Source of the DNA: Paenibacillus sp. MMS20-IR301
GTDB lineage: Bacteria > Bacillota > Bacilli > Paenibacillales > Paenibacillaceae
Reading direction: 5' to 3'
Assembly: GCF_032302195.1 (NCBI RefSeq)
Contig: NZ_CP135275.1
Location: forward strand, 6,291,501 to 6,355,500
Length of the DNA stretch: 64,000 nt
Every line of letters begins with the position of its first letter. Positions within the stretch are counted from its first letter, which is position 1. Positions 56,453-64,000 of the stretch are shown here, piece after piece. Position numbers and translations under genes: made by a program. Below the pieces are notes generated by a model. The model was not told the DNA's origin. It did not search any database and was given only the letters and a program-made list of their open reading frames with translations.

Positions 56453-56686
56453 ATGAGTCGTGAGAAGGGTAAGAAACCGGAAGAGGAACAACAGCAGCTG
56501 CCGGTGAAACGGCGCGGGATTTCCGCATGGACCATTATTCAATGGTTCCTGATTCCGCTGCTGCTGGTTGCTGCGCTTGGCGGCGGCCTGGTCGCCGGCT
56601 ATGTAATTCTCGGCAAGCGGGAATTCAGCGATGTGCTCTTGTGGAGCACCTGGAAGCATGTATATGATCTGGTGTTTGCACCGTGA
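56453..56686 (+). CDS. EpuA-like small membrane protein (misnamed RNA polymerase beta subunit)
   Basis: 77 residues. A charged, Lys/Glu/Gln-rich N-terminus of about 25 residues, one membrane helix (IIQWFLIPLLLVAALGGGLV) and a short outer tail ending YDLVFAP. This fits the EpuA family (PF11772), which databases often label DNA-directed RNA polymerase subunit beta without evidence. Function unknown. It begins nine bases after flhP with GGTGAAGGA before ATG. A terminator follows. Confidence 0.8.
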   Translation: MSREKGKKPEEEQQQLPVKRRGISAWTIIQWFLIPLLLVAALGGGLVAGYVILGKREFSDVLLWSTWKHVYDLVFAP

Positions 56687-56712
56687 TGATTTTTATAAAA
56701 TAGACCTGTTGG

Positions 56713-56747
56713 AAGCTCCCTTGTTGTGCAGGGGAGTTTTCTTTTTT
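56713..56747 (+). terminator. terminator after the EpuA-like gene
   Basis: AAGCTCCC pairs with GGGAGTT (one G-T) across a roughly 11-base loop, followed by TTTTCTTTTTT. Confidence 0.75.
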
Positions 56748-56760
56748 ATACTGAAAAATG

Positions 56761-56994
56761 TATAATGATGGCGTGCCCCAAGAGCGCCAAAAAGGGCCCT
56801 CTCCGCCATGCTGCCGCGTGCGGTGGAGAAAGCCCCTTATCTTAACCTCCACTGCTGCAGGTGGTGAAGGATAACTATAGTTTTTGCCGAAGCTGTCCAT
56901 ATTTATGCAGGGGCGGTGAAGAATAAAACGAAAGCGCTGCTGCAGGCGGAAGGATTGAACGACGCGGTTACATCCGAAGGGAGCTTTGCTTATT
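56761..56994 (+). other. promoter and structured leader upstream of fabZ
   Basis: TATAAT at 56761-56766 would start a transcript near 56773. The first ~110 nt can fold: GGG..CTCTCCGCC pairs with GGTGGAGA..CCC, and CCAC-TGCTGCA-GGTGG forms a second hairpin, followed by a ribosome-site-like GGTGGTGAAGG without a start codon at the right distance. From 56868 to 57056 one frame stays open but has no start codon. A leader RNA or a decayed small gene are both possible. Confidence 0.4.
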
Positions 56995-57417
56995 ATGCTG
57001 GATATCAATCAAATTCAAGAAATAATCCCCCACCGGCCCCCATTTCTGCTGGTGGATAAAATTACTGAAATCGAAATGGGCAAACGGGCAGTCGGAATTA
57101 AAAATGTAACGGTGAACGAACCGTTTTTCACCGGACATTTTCCGGGATATCCGGTGATGCCGGGTGTGCTGATCACTGAAGCCCTGGCACAGGTAGGTGC
57201 AGTGGCTATTCTGGGCGTAGAAGCTAACCGCGGTAAAATCGGCTTCCTGGCCGGCCTTGACGGCTTCCGCTTCCGCGGCCAGGTTGTGCCAGGCGATACG
57301 CTTGTGCTTGAGGTGGAGATCACCCGGCTTAAAGGCAGCATCGGTAAGGGACAGGCCACCGCTAAAGTGGAAGGCAAAGTAGTAGCTTCCGGTGAAATTA
57401 TGTTCGCGCTCAGCTAG
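56995..57417 (+). CDS. fabZ: 3-hydroxyacyl-[acyl-carrier-protein] dehydratase FabZ
   Basis: 140 residues, single hot-dog domain. Active His and Glu lie in [23 protein letters not shown] (His near residue 48, Glu near 62); [12 protein letters not shown] is the family N-terminus. Dehydrates 3-hydroxyacyl-ACP in fatty acid elongation. ATG 56995 is used with AAGGGAG about 11 bp upstream; TTG 56986 is too close to that site. It follows mbl-flhO-flhP as ywpB does in B. subtilis. Confidence 0.96.
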   Translation: MLDINQIQEIIPHRPPFLLVDKITEIEMGKRAVGIKNVTVNEPFFTGHFPGYPVMPGVLITEALAQVGAVAILGVEANRGKIGFLAGLDGFRFRGQVVPGDTLVLEVEITRLKGSIGKGQATAKVEGKVVASGEIMFALS

Positions 57418-57464
57418 AACCTGTTATAAAATCATATATTATAGATGGAGAAGGAGAGATTTGC

Positions 57465-59183
57465 ATGACTGGATTAAGCCCGAAAGCCGCAGAAACTCTG
57501 GAACGCTGGCTGCAGGACCCTTCCGTTGACGAAAGCACCAAAAATGAACTGAAGGCACTGGCTGATGAACCCAAGGAACTGGAAGAACGGTTTTATCGAG
57601 ACCTTGAGTTTGGAACCGGGGGGCTGCGCGGAGTCATTGGTGCAGGCAGCAACCGGATGAACCGTTATACGGTGGGCCGGGCAACCCAGGGCTTCGCTAA
57701 CTACATCCTGGAACAGCATACGGGTGAAGGCAGACCGTCTGTGGTTATTGCCCATGATTCCCGCCGCTATTCGCCGGAGTTTACGTTAGAGGCTGCACTG
57801 GTGCTGGCCGGAAACGGGATCGAGACCCATCTCTTCCCTTCCCTGCGGTCTACTCCGCAGCTGTCCTTCGCTGTCCGTCATTTGCAGGCTTCCGGAGGTA
57901 TCGTCATTACGGCAAGCCACAATCCGCCTGAATATAACGGTTACAAAGTATACAATGCTACGGGCGGACAACTCGTGCCTCACGAAGCCGAGAAGGTTAT
58001 TGCGAGCATTCTGGAGGTAGACTCCTTTAATGGTGTGAAGCGTATTTCCCGTGAGGCTGCAGAGGCTGAGGGCTTGCTGCACTGGCTGGGTGCCGAAGAG
58101 GATGAAGCCTTTACGGATACCGTTGCTGCTGTCAGTGTTGCCCGTGAAGAGATTACAGCTGCACTGGGCCGTGATTTCTCCATCGTCTACACTCCGCTGC
58201 ACGGCACAGGTAATCTCCCGGTCCGCCGCGTACTGGAGAAGATCGGCTTCACCTCGGTACATGTGGTGCCTGAGCAGGAGCAGCCGGATTCTGAATTCTC
58301 GACGGTGAAGTCACCGAACCCGGAGGAGCGGGAGGCTTTTACCCTCGCTATCAAGCTTGGTGAAGAATTAAATGCCGACCTGCTGATCGGCACAGACCCT
58401 GATGCAGACCGTATGGGCGCAGTTGTGCGCGATAATGAAGGCAAGTTTGTAGTGTTGTCCGGTAACCAGTCCGGCGCGCTGATGATCCATTATTATCTGA
58501 GCCGTCTCCAGAGCCAAGGCAAATTGCCGCAGAACGGGGCCGTTGTCAAAACGATTGTAACCAGTGAGATGGGGGCGGCTGTAGCCAGCCACTACGGAGC
58601 TACCGTGTTCAACACACTGACCGGATTCAAGTACATTGGTGAGAAGATGAACCAGTTCGAGCAGTCCGGCGAATATACTTATCTGTTCGGATATGAAGAG
58701 AGCTACGGTTACCTGGCTGGCAACTATGCCCGTGATAAGGACGCTGTACTTGCTTCCATGCTGATTGCTGAAGCGGGCGCTTATTACAAGGCCCAGGGTA
58801 AAACCCTGTACAACGTACTTCAGGAGCTGTATGAGCAGTTTGGCTACTTCCTGGAGAGCCTGGAATCCCGTACACTGAAGGGTAAAGACGGGGTGGCGCA
58901 GATTCAGGGCATTATGAATGACTGGCGTACTAACCCGCCGCTTGAGATTGCCGGGGCTTCGGTTACTGAGGTTCTTGATTATTCTCTCGGGCTGGGCGGT
59001 CTGCCTAAGGAGAACGTGCTGAAATACCTGTTGTCGGACGGTTCCTGGTTCTGCCTGCGCCCTTCCGGCACCGAGCCGAAAATTAAGGTTTACTTTGCAG
59101 TCGTGGGTGAATCGCTGCAGAATGCCAAAGACAAAGTGGCTGAGCTGACAAATCAGGTTATGGCCCGTGTAGACGGGAAATAA
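57465..59183 (+). CDS. pgcA: phospho-sugar mutase, alpha-phosphoglucomutase type
   Basis: 572 residues, the length of B. subtilis PgcA. The phosphoserine loop is ITASHNPPEYNGYK (near residue 147), the metal loop DPDADRMG (near 309), the sugar-binding GYEESYGY (near 408) and the phosphate-binding RPSGTEPKIK (near 533). It interconverts glucose 6-phosphate and glucose 1-phosphate for UDP-glucose synthesis. The symbol is by length and similarity; a phosphomannomutase activity is possible. GAAGGAGAG precedes ATG. Its product could supply sugar nucleotides for the wall polymer genes that follow and for the carotenoid glycosyltransferase. Confidence 0.9.
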   Translation: MTGLSPKAAETLERWLQDPSVDESTKNELKALADEPKELEERFYRDLEFGTGGLRGVIGAGSNRMNRYTVGRATQGFANYILEQHTGEGRPSVVIAHDSRRYSPEFTLEAALVLAGNGIETHLFPSLRSTPQLSFAVRHLQASGGIVITASHNPPEYNGYKVYNATGGQLVPHEAEKVIASILEVDSFNGVKRISREAAEAEGLLHWLGAEEDEAFTDTVAAVSVAREEITAALGRDFSIVYTPLHGTGNLPVRRVLEKIGFTSVHVVPEQEQPDSEFSTVKSPNPEEREAFTLAIKLGEELNADLLIGTDPDADRMGAVVRDNEGKFVVLSGNQSGALMIHYYLSRLQSQGKLPQNGAVVKTIVTSEMGAAVASHYGATVFNTLTGFKYIGEKMNQFEQSGEYTYLFGYEESYGYLAGNYARDKDAVLASMLIAEAGAYYKAQGKTLYNVLQELYEQFGYFLESLESRTLKGKDGVAQIQGIMNDWRTNPPLEIAGASVTEVLDYSLGLGGLPKENVLKYLLSDGSWFCLRPSGTEPKIKVYFAVVGESLQNAKDKVAELTNQVMARVDGK

Positions 59184-59205
59184 TAGTAAAGGCTTCAACA
59201 TACCC

Positions 59206-59257
59206 GCGGAAACGGAGCTGCTCCTGCTGGAGGAGCCCCCGTTTCCGCTTAAATTTG
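59206..59257 (+). terminator. terminator of the phosphoglucomutase gene
   Basis: GCGGAAACGG pairs with the CGTTTCCGC end around an inner CTCCTGCTGGAGGAG hairpin; a short T-rich stretch follows. Confidence 0.75.
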
Positions 59258-59328
59258 ACTATTGCAGAAGAGCCGTGAGTCTGTGCTGATTGGAAATCAG
59301 GTTTAAAGTGAAAGAGGAGGTACTTTTG

Positions 59329-61365
59329 GTGCAGCAGAAATGGCAAGGCTGGAATATAGCTTCGCGCAAATGGTTATGGATTATCGTGGTGATTGGCTTA
59401 CTCGCCGCTCTCCCGGTTGTGTATGACCGGCTTCAGACGGAGAAGACTTCCAAAACGGTGGAATTTGTTTTTGATTACCGCGATTTGGTCGATGTAGCCA
59501 GCTACCGGGGGAACCCGCAGGATTATATCTCTGAACAGCTTGACCGGCTGAAGACTGCCGGTGTTCAGAGTATGGCAATATACGAGAGCACGCTGGAGGA
59601 TTTCCGTAAGGCCCGCCGCTTGATGATGTGGGGCGCTGCGGATATCGCGAACCTTACCGATACTGTTATTCCGGAGAATGAGAACTATACATATGTCCTC
59701 TTTACCAGCCCGAAGAACAGTGGAACGCTCTCGCCGCTCATCCGTGATTCCTTTGAAGCCCTGGGCATCACAACCAAAGAATGGGAGTACCGCGGACAGC
59801 GGGGGCTGATTATCGAAACTCCGCTGGAGAACGCAACCCTCAAACCGCTGCAGCCGGACCCGTTCACACTGGAGATGCTGAATAAGAAGGGCTTCAGTAT
59901 TGTTCCCCGTCTTGTGGATTCCCTGGCGTATAACCAGGAGGCCGTCAAGAGACTCCTTGACCGTTATGCTGAGCTTGGGGTCAAACGGATTCTTTTTGAA
60001 GGAGAGTCTGTTAAAGGTTATTCCGATGATGCACATCTGGCCAGTATTACCGCATTTGCCGACCTCTTAAAGGAACGCGGGATGGGGATCGCAGCCATAG
60101 AGAATATCAAGGTTCAGCAAAAAGGCTTCGCCAAACTGGCCTATCTGCTGGATTATAATGTAACGCGGCTGTATTCGCTCAGTGAGGCTGATTCCGGCCT
60201 GGCAACAGATGTGATTGCCGACCGCTTTGCGCTCGCTACGAAGGACCGCAATATCCGGATGATCTATCTGAATACGATTCCCTCAAGGGATACCACGAAG
60301 GCTGAGGTTACGGATACACTGGATAATCTGATTACGAGCCTTAGCGGACCTGATGGGGCCATTGCCAAAATTGAGTCTAACGGCTTTACGATGGGACAGG
60401 CTACTGCGTTTGATGTGACCGATTCTTCCTTCCAGCGGTATTTCAAATTAGTTGCCGTCGTCGGGGCGGTCGCGATGATTGCCTTGATGGTATCCTATTT
60501 CATTCCTTGGCTTACACTGCCTGTATGGGCACTGGGGCTGCTGGGAAGCGCGGGATTAATGGTTCTGAAGCCGGCGCTGTTTGAACAGGCCTTAGCCCTG
60601 GCGGTGGCTATAAGCGCTCCTACGGTGGCTATGATACTGGCTATCCGTAAAATCAATGAAATGGGACCGCCTGTACGCTCCGCTGCATCAGCCTATACTG
60701 CGATGAGCCCGCGCCGCCGCCTGACCCACAGTCTGGTTCTTTACGTAAAAACAGCATTAATCTCACTCAGCGCGGTGCCATTTGTAATTGCGCTGTTGAA
60801 TAATATTACGTATGCCCTGGTGCTTAACCAGTTCCGCGGGGTAAGTCTGCTTCATCTGGCTCCAATCGGGCTTACTGCCCTCTATGTACTGCTTTACCGG
60901 GGAGAATTTGCGTTTAATAAGACAGGCAAGCTGCTGCGGACCCCGATTACACTCGCCTGGGTGATAGCAGCCGGTGTCCTTGGTATCGTAGGGATGTATT
61001 ATTTGAGCCGGACCGGAAATAGCGGAAGTGTCAGTGCACCGGAAAAGATGCTCCGTACCTTCCTGGAGAATACGGTTGGTGTAAGACCGCGCAACAAAGA
61101 ATTTTTACTCGCGCATCCGCTCTTTATTCTTGGTGCCTTCATGGCCTATAAATACCGGAATGCTGCATTCATTATGATCATTGCCGTGATTGGCCAATTA
61201 TCGATGGTCGATACCTTCGCCCATATTCATTCGCCGGTGCTGATCTCGCTGATCCGCGGACTCCTTGGTCTTGGACTAGGCCTGATTATCGGCATTATTG
61301 CTATAGGGGTATGGCAAATTGCGGAAAGGTGTTGGAACCGATGGTCACCGCTGCTCAAAAAATAG
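59329..61365 (+). CDS. DUF5693 family multi-pass membrane protein
   Basis: 678 residues from GTG 59329 (AGGAGG at 8 bp; an in-frame TTG lies at 59326). One N-terminal helix (about 15-35) is followed by a large outer domain of roughly 340 residues and then about eight membrane helices. The outer domain begins KTVEFVFDYRDLVDVASY and contains ILFEGESVKGYSDDAH, reminiscent of TIM-barrel sugar enzymes; that is only an impression. DUF5693 proteins regularly precede csaB in Paenibacillus and Bacillus-group genomes, so a role in polymer export or modification is inferred. It overlaps csaB by 25 bp. Confidence 0.85.
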   Translation: MQQKWQGWNIASRKWLWIIVVIGLLAALPVVYDRLQTEKTSKTVEFVFDYRDLVDVASYRGNPQDYISEQLDRLKTAGVQSMAIYESTLEDFRKARRLMMWGAADIANLTDTVIPENENYTYVLFTSPKNSGTLSPLIRDSFEALGITTKEWEYRGQRGLIIETPLENATLKPLQPDPFTLEMLNKKGFSIVPRLVDSLAYNQEAVKRLLDRYAELGVKRILFEGESVKGYSDDAHLASITAFADLLKERGMGIAAIENIKVQQKGFAKLAYLLDYNVTRLYSLSEADSGLATDVIADRFALATKDRNIRMIYLNTIPSRDTTKAEVTDTLDNLITSLSGPDGAIAKIESNGFTMGQATAFDVTDSSFQRYFKLVAVVGAVAMIALMVSYFIPWLTLPVWALGLLGSAGLMVLKPALFEQALALAVAISAPTVAMILAIRKINEMGPPVRSAASAYTAMSPRRRLTHSLVLYVKTALISLSAVPFVIALLNNITYALVLNQFRGVSLLHLAPIGLTALYVLLYRGEFAFNKTGKLLRTPITLAWVIAAGVLGIVGMYYLSRTGNSGSVSAPEKMLRTFLENTVGVRPRNKEFLLAHPLFILGAFMAYKYRNAAFIMIIAVIGQLSMVDTFAHIHSPVLISLIRGLLGLGLGLIIGIIAIGVWQIAERCWNRWSPLLKK

Positions 61366-62492
61366 TTATTTCAGGCTTTTACGGCTTTCGTAACAGCGGA
61401 GACGAAGCGGTTCTGCAGTCTATTCTGAATGCTCTGCGCAAGCAGGCAACGGTATCCGGGATACCTGTTGAGCCAGTGGTGCTGTCCATAGATCCGGAGT
61501 GGACTGCGGCCACTTACGGTGTGTTATCGGTACACCGGATGAAGCTGGGGGAGGTCCGCAGGGCCATCTCAGAAAGCGCCGGACTGATCAGCGGCGGGGG
61601 AAGCCTGCTTCAGGATGTAACAGGGAATAAGACAATCCCGTATTACCTGGCTATTATTAAGCTGGCCCAGTGGATGGGGAAACCAACCTTTATTTATGCC
61701 CAGGGAATCGGGCCGGTGAACCGCAAGCTGTTTCATCCGCTGATTAAATCGGTCTTCCGCAAATGTGCTTACGTATCTGTGCGGGATGAGCAATCCCGCC
61801 AGCTGTTGCACACAATGGGCCTTAACCAGGGAAAGATTGATGTTGTCCCTGATCCGGTGATGGGACTGAAGCTGCCGGAGGATATCATGCAAGCGGAAGC
61901 TTCAAGGAACGGCGTAGACTCCAGCCAGGAAGCGGGACCGTTTACGGTGGGTATATCTGTACGGTTCTGGGAACAGTCCCGTTATGAGCTGGATGCACTA
62001 GCAGATGGGCTGCTGAAGGCTGCGGCTGAGCTGCCGCTGCATTTACGCTTCCTGCCCTTTCATCACTCCGAAGATAATGATGCTTCCCGCTATGTTATGA
62101 AGAAGCTCGGGCAGGTAACGGAGCAGTACGGGGGTTCAGTCAGCATTTGTGAGGATGCGCTCCATCCGCTTCAGATGCTACGGGAGGTTGGACAGTGCCA
62201 GGCTTTAATAGGCATGCGTCTGCACAGCCTGATCTACGCTGCAGGCAGACGGGTGCCGCTGATGGGGATCTCTTATGATCCGAAGATTGACCGTTTCCTG
62301 GAACAGATCAATTCTCGGCCTGTCGGCTCTACGACAGCGCTCAGCGCAGATGCAGTGAGCGCCGGGCTCATTCAGCTCTTGAAAGCGGATAAAGCCTGGA
62401 AGCGTGAGCGTGAGCCGCTGATTGCTGCGCTGGTTGAAGATGCCGAGGCGCCTGCCCGGCAGATTATAGAATATTTAGGCCGTAAAGGATGA
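61341..62492 (+). CDS. csaB: polysaccharide pyruvyl transferase CsaB
   Basis: 383 residues. Family features: ISGFYGFRNSGDEAVLQSIL at the N-terminus, ISGGGSLLQDVTGNKTIPYY, IYAQGIGPVNRKL and IGMRLHSLIYA (the His of the sugar-binding side). CsaB transfers pyruvate from PEP to a ManNAc of the secondary cell wall polymer, creating the ligand of SLH domains. ATG 61341 was chosen with GGAAAGGTG about ten bases upstream; an in-frame ATG at 61311 and GTG at 61329 are alternatives. It overlaps the DUF5693 gene. Confidence 0.93.
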   Translation: MVTAAQKIVISGFYGFRNSGDEAVLQSILNALRKQATVSGIPVEPVVLSIDPEWTAATYGVLSVHRMKLGEVRRAISESAGLISGGGSLLQDVTGNKTIPYYLAIIKLAQWMGKPTFIYAQGIGPVNRKLFHPLIKSVFRKCAYVSVRDEQSRQLLHTMGLNQGKIDVVPDPVMGLKLPEDIMQAEASRNGVDSSQEAGPFTVGISVRFWEQSRYELDALADGLLKAAAELPLHLRFLPFHHSEDNDASRYVMKKLGQVTEQYGGSVSICEDALHPLQMLREVGQCQALIGMRLHSLIYAAGRRVPLMGISYDPKIDRFLEQINSRPVGSTTALSADAVSAGLIQLLKADKAWKREREPLIAALVEDAEAPARQIIEYLGRKG

Positions 62493-62499
62493 TAGAACA

Positions 62500-63258
62500 T
62501 TGAAAGCAGATGGCGTAATACCGACAGTGCCGATTTTTGGCATCCGGGTATCCAAAGTAGATATGGCAGCAACGGTGTCCTATTTAACCGATGCGATTCG
62601 TGACCGTGCGGCGCATCAGGTCATCACCGCCAATCCGATCATGGTTATGGCTGCACTCGAGAATCCGGCTTATATGGAAATTATGAAATCCGCTGAGCTG
62701 GTGGTTCCCGATGGGACCGGTGTAGTCTGGGCAGCGGAATACTGCAAGCAGCCTGTAGCTGAGCGTGTAGCAGGTTTCGATCTTCTACATGAATTATTGC
62801 GCACGGGAGAAAGCTATAACTGGAGGGTGTATTTACTGGGATCAACCCCTGAGGTGATTCGCGAGACAGCTTCCCGGTTACAAACTGGATATCCCGGCAT
62901 AATTATTGCAGGATACCGTGACGGGTACTTTGGCCCGGAATCCGATGAAGAGGTCCTCACGGATATTCTGGAAGCTAAACCTGACCTCCTGTTTGTTGCC
63001 AGAGGGGCGGACAGCCAGGAGCCATGGATTGCCAAGCACAAGGCCCGGCTGCAAATCCCGGTAATGATGGGTGTCGGCGGAAGCTTTGATGTGATCTCCG
63101 GCAAGAGCCGGCGCGCACCCAAAGCGTTCCAAAAATTGCGGGCAGAATGGCTGTACCGGCTGCTCAAGGAACCAACACGCTATAAAAGAATGCTTGCGCT
63201 GCCGAGATTCGCAGTAAAAGTGGTGCGTGAGAAAGATAAAGTGACAAAAGAACAGTAA
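62500..63258 (+). CDS. tagA: WecG/TagA/CpsF family glycosyltransferase
   Basis: 252 residues. GT26 family: ITANPIMVMAALENPAYMEIM, VPDGTGVVWAA (catalytic Asp, near residue 71), AGFDLLHELL, and VARGADSQEPWI with MGVGGSFDVISGKSRRAP. It transfers ManNAc from UDP-ManNAc to undecaprenyl-PP-GlcNAc. TTG start eight bases after the csaB stop, with AAAGGATGAT as ribosome site. Between CsaB and TagO it completes the first steps of secondary wall polymer or teichoic acid linkage unit synthesis; its sugar donor would be made by WecB. Confidence 0.94.
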   Translation: MKADGVIPTVPIFGIRVSKVDMAATVSYLTDAIRDRAAHQVITANPIMVMAALENPAYMEIMKSAELVVPDGTGVVWAAEYCKQPVAERVAGFDLLHELLRTGESYNWRVYLLGSTPEVIRETASRLQTGYPGIIIAGYRDGYFGPESDEEVLTDILEAKPDLLFVARGADSQEPWIAKHKARLQIPVMMGVGGSFDVISGKSRRAPKAFQKLRAEWLYRLLKEPTRYKRMLALPRFAVKVVREKDKVTKEQ

Positions 63259-63371
63259 AATGCGGATATTTACCCGAAAAATCCGTGCAACAGCCTAAAA
63301 ACGGTATTGGAATTTGTTTTTACTTCAGCGTATAATTCAATGCGGTAGAGAAATGGGGGTCGACTGAACAA

Positions 63372-64000
63372 ATGTTAATTATATACATCGCCGGATTTAT
63401 TGTGTGCATGGGACTCGCATTGCTCTTGACGCCGCTGGTGAAGAAATTCGCCATTAAGATTGGCGCGACCGATGTGCCGAATGCCCGTAAAGTGCATACG
63501 AAGATTATGCCCCGCCTTGGCGGACTAGGCATCTTTCTGGCGTTTGTGTTAGGCCTGCTTGCCGTATTGCCGATTATTCCATATGACTTTACTCCGCGGG
63601 AGGCAAACTTCATTAAGGCGCTGCTGTGTGGCGGCGGACTGATTGTGCTGATCGGCGGTCTGGATGACCGGTTTGAGCTGTCAGCCAAAGTGAAGCTGCT
63701 GGGCCAAATTGCCGCAGCCTGTATCGTTGTTTTTGGTTTTGGAATTACTGTAGACTTTGTAAACATTCCTTTTCATAATAGCTATTCCTCGCTGGAAAGC
63801 TGGATTGCGATTCCGCTCACGATCTTCTGGATCGTCGGAGTTACCAATGCCGTCAACCTGATTGATGGCCTGGACGGGCTTGCTGCCGGCGTATCCGGTA
63901 TTGCTATTGCCACAATTGCGGTAATGGCCTTCCTGATGGGGAATACGATGGTTGCACTGCTTTGCCTGCTGCTTCTGGGCAGCATTCTCGGTTTTCTGTT
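63372..64000 (+). CDS. tagO: undecaprenyl-phosphate GlcNAc-1-phosphate transferase (TagO/WecA type), 5' part
   Basis: The first ~209 residues are in the window; the frame is open to the last base. Membrane helices alternate with the conserved cytoplasmic loops ARKVHTKIMPRLGGLG (near residue 38), GGLDDRFELS (near 100) and VNLIDGLDGLAAG (near 163), which hold the Mg2+-binding Asp pairs of the MraY/WecA family. It loads GlcNAc-1-P on undecaprenyl phosphate, the first step of the polymer completed by TagA and CsaB. The ribosome site is weak (GGGGGT, 12 bp). Confidence 0.93.
   Translation, partial: MLIIYIAGFIVCMGLALLLTPLVKKFAIKIGATDVPNARKVHTKIMPRLGGLGIFLAFVLGLLAVLPIIPYDFTPREANFIKALLCGGGLIVLIGGLDDRFELSAKVKLLGQIAAACIVVFGFGITVDFVNIPFHNSYSSLESWIAIPLTIFWIVGVTNAVNLIDGLDGLAAGVSGIAIATIAVMAFLMGNTMVALLCLLLLGSILGFL

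Noticed and set aside
56868..57056. Open frame before and into fabZ
   Set aside because: It has no start codon and no recognised homology, and overlaps fabZ out of frame. It is mentioned only as a possible gene remnant.

Overview
The window reads as a chromosomal segment of a spore-forming Firmicute, most likely a Paenibacillus. Reasons: the gene order prfA-prmC-spoIIR-ywlC-mntP-ywlE-ywlG-glyA-upp-atp operon-ywzB-murA-spoIID-spoIIQ-spoIIID-mbl-flhO-flhP-fabZ follows the Bacillus/Paenibacillus backbone. GC is moderate to high, GTG and TTG starts are frequent, ribosome binding sites are strong, and the window carries a CsaB/TagA/TagO-type secondary cell wall polymer cluster and AimR/AloR-like peptide receptors. 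No rRNA, tRNA, CRISPR array, transposase or prophage structural gene was seen.

Layout. 0-5 kb is accessory: the end of a response regulator with its sensor kinase, an SDR oxidoreductase with its TetR repressor and a near-perfect 36-bp operator, and a MocR-type regulator divergent from a LysE exporter. 5.0-8.6 kb is the most unusual part. It holds two paralogous HTH-TPR receptors of the RRNPP (AimR/AloR-like) type, a 50-residue secreted pro-peptide overlapping the end of the first receptor, a second in-frame copy of the peptide C-terminus behind a stop codon, and a 59-residue Spo0E-like phosphatase gene between the receptors. 8.7-14.1 kb holds moaA, a TorD-type chaperone, cardiolipin synthase and a second, degenerate phospholipase-D-like protein.

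14.3-23.6 kb is a putative light-controlled carotenoid locus. A CarH/LitR-like MerR-B12 photoreceptor is followed by a seven-gene overlapping operon: three CrtN-type desaturase/oxidases, CrtM, a CruF-type hydratase, an acyltransferase and a glycosyltransferase. Both the regulator and the operon are preceded by four TTGTAT-type direct repeats with an exact 11-bp period, the arrangement expected of CarH operators. A type 2 IPP isomerase (fni) follows and could supply precursor.

25-59 kb is the conserved backbone: ychF, translation release (prfA, prmC), two tandem RodA/FtsW paralogues, spoIIR, ywlC, mntP, ywlE, ywlG, glyA, upp, wecB, the complete F1F0 ATP synthase operon (atpZ-like, I, B, E, F, H, A, G, D, C), ywzB, murA, spoIID, spoIIQ, spoIIID, mbl, flhO, flhP, an EpuA-like protein, fabZ and a phosphoglucomutase. 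59.3-64 kb begins a cell wall polymer cluster (DUF5693 membrane protein, csaB, tagA, tagO). Together with wecB and the phosphoglucomutase it fits synthesis of a pyruvylated GlcNAc/ManNAc polymer that anchors S-layer proteins.

A 56-bp dispersed element with complementary ends occurs six times between genes. Two long intergenic regions (29.1-29.9 kb and 34.8-35.3 kb) consist of other short degenerate repeats. Starts were moved from the longest open frame wherever a ribosome binding site, an overlap or a promoter decided it; these cases are stated.
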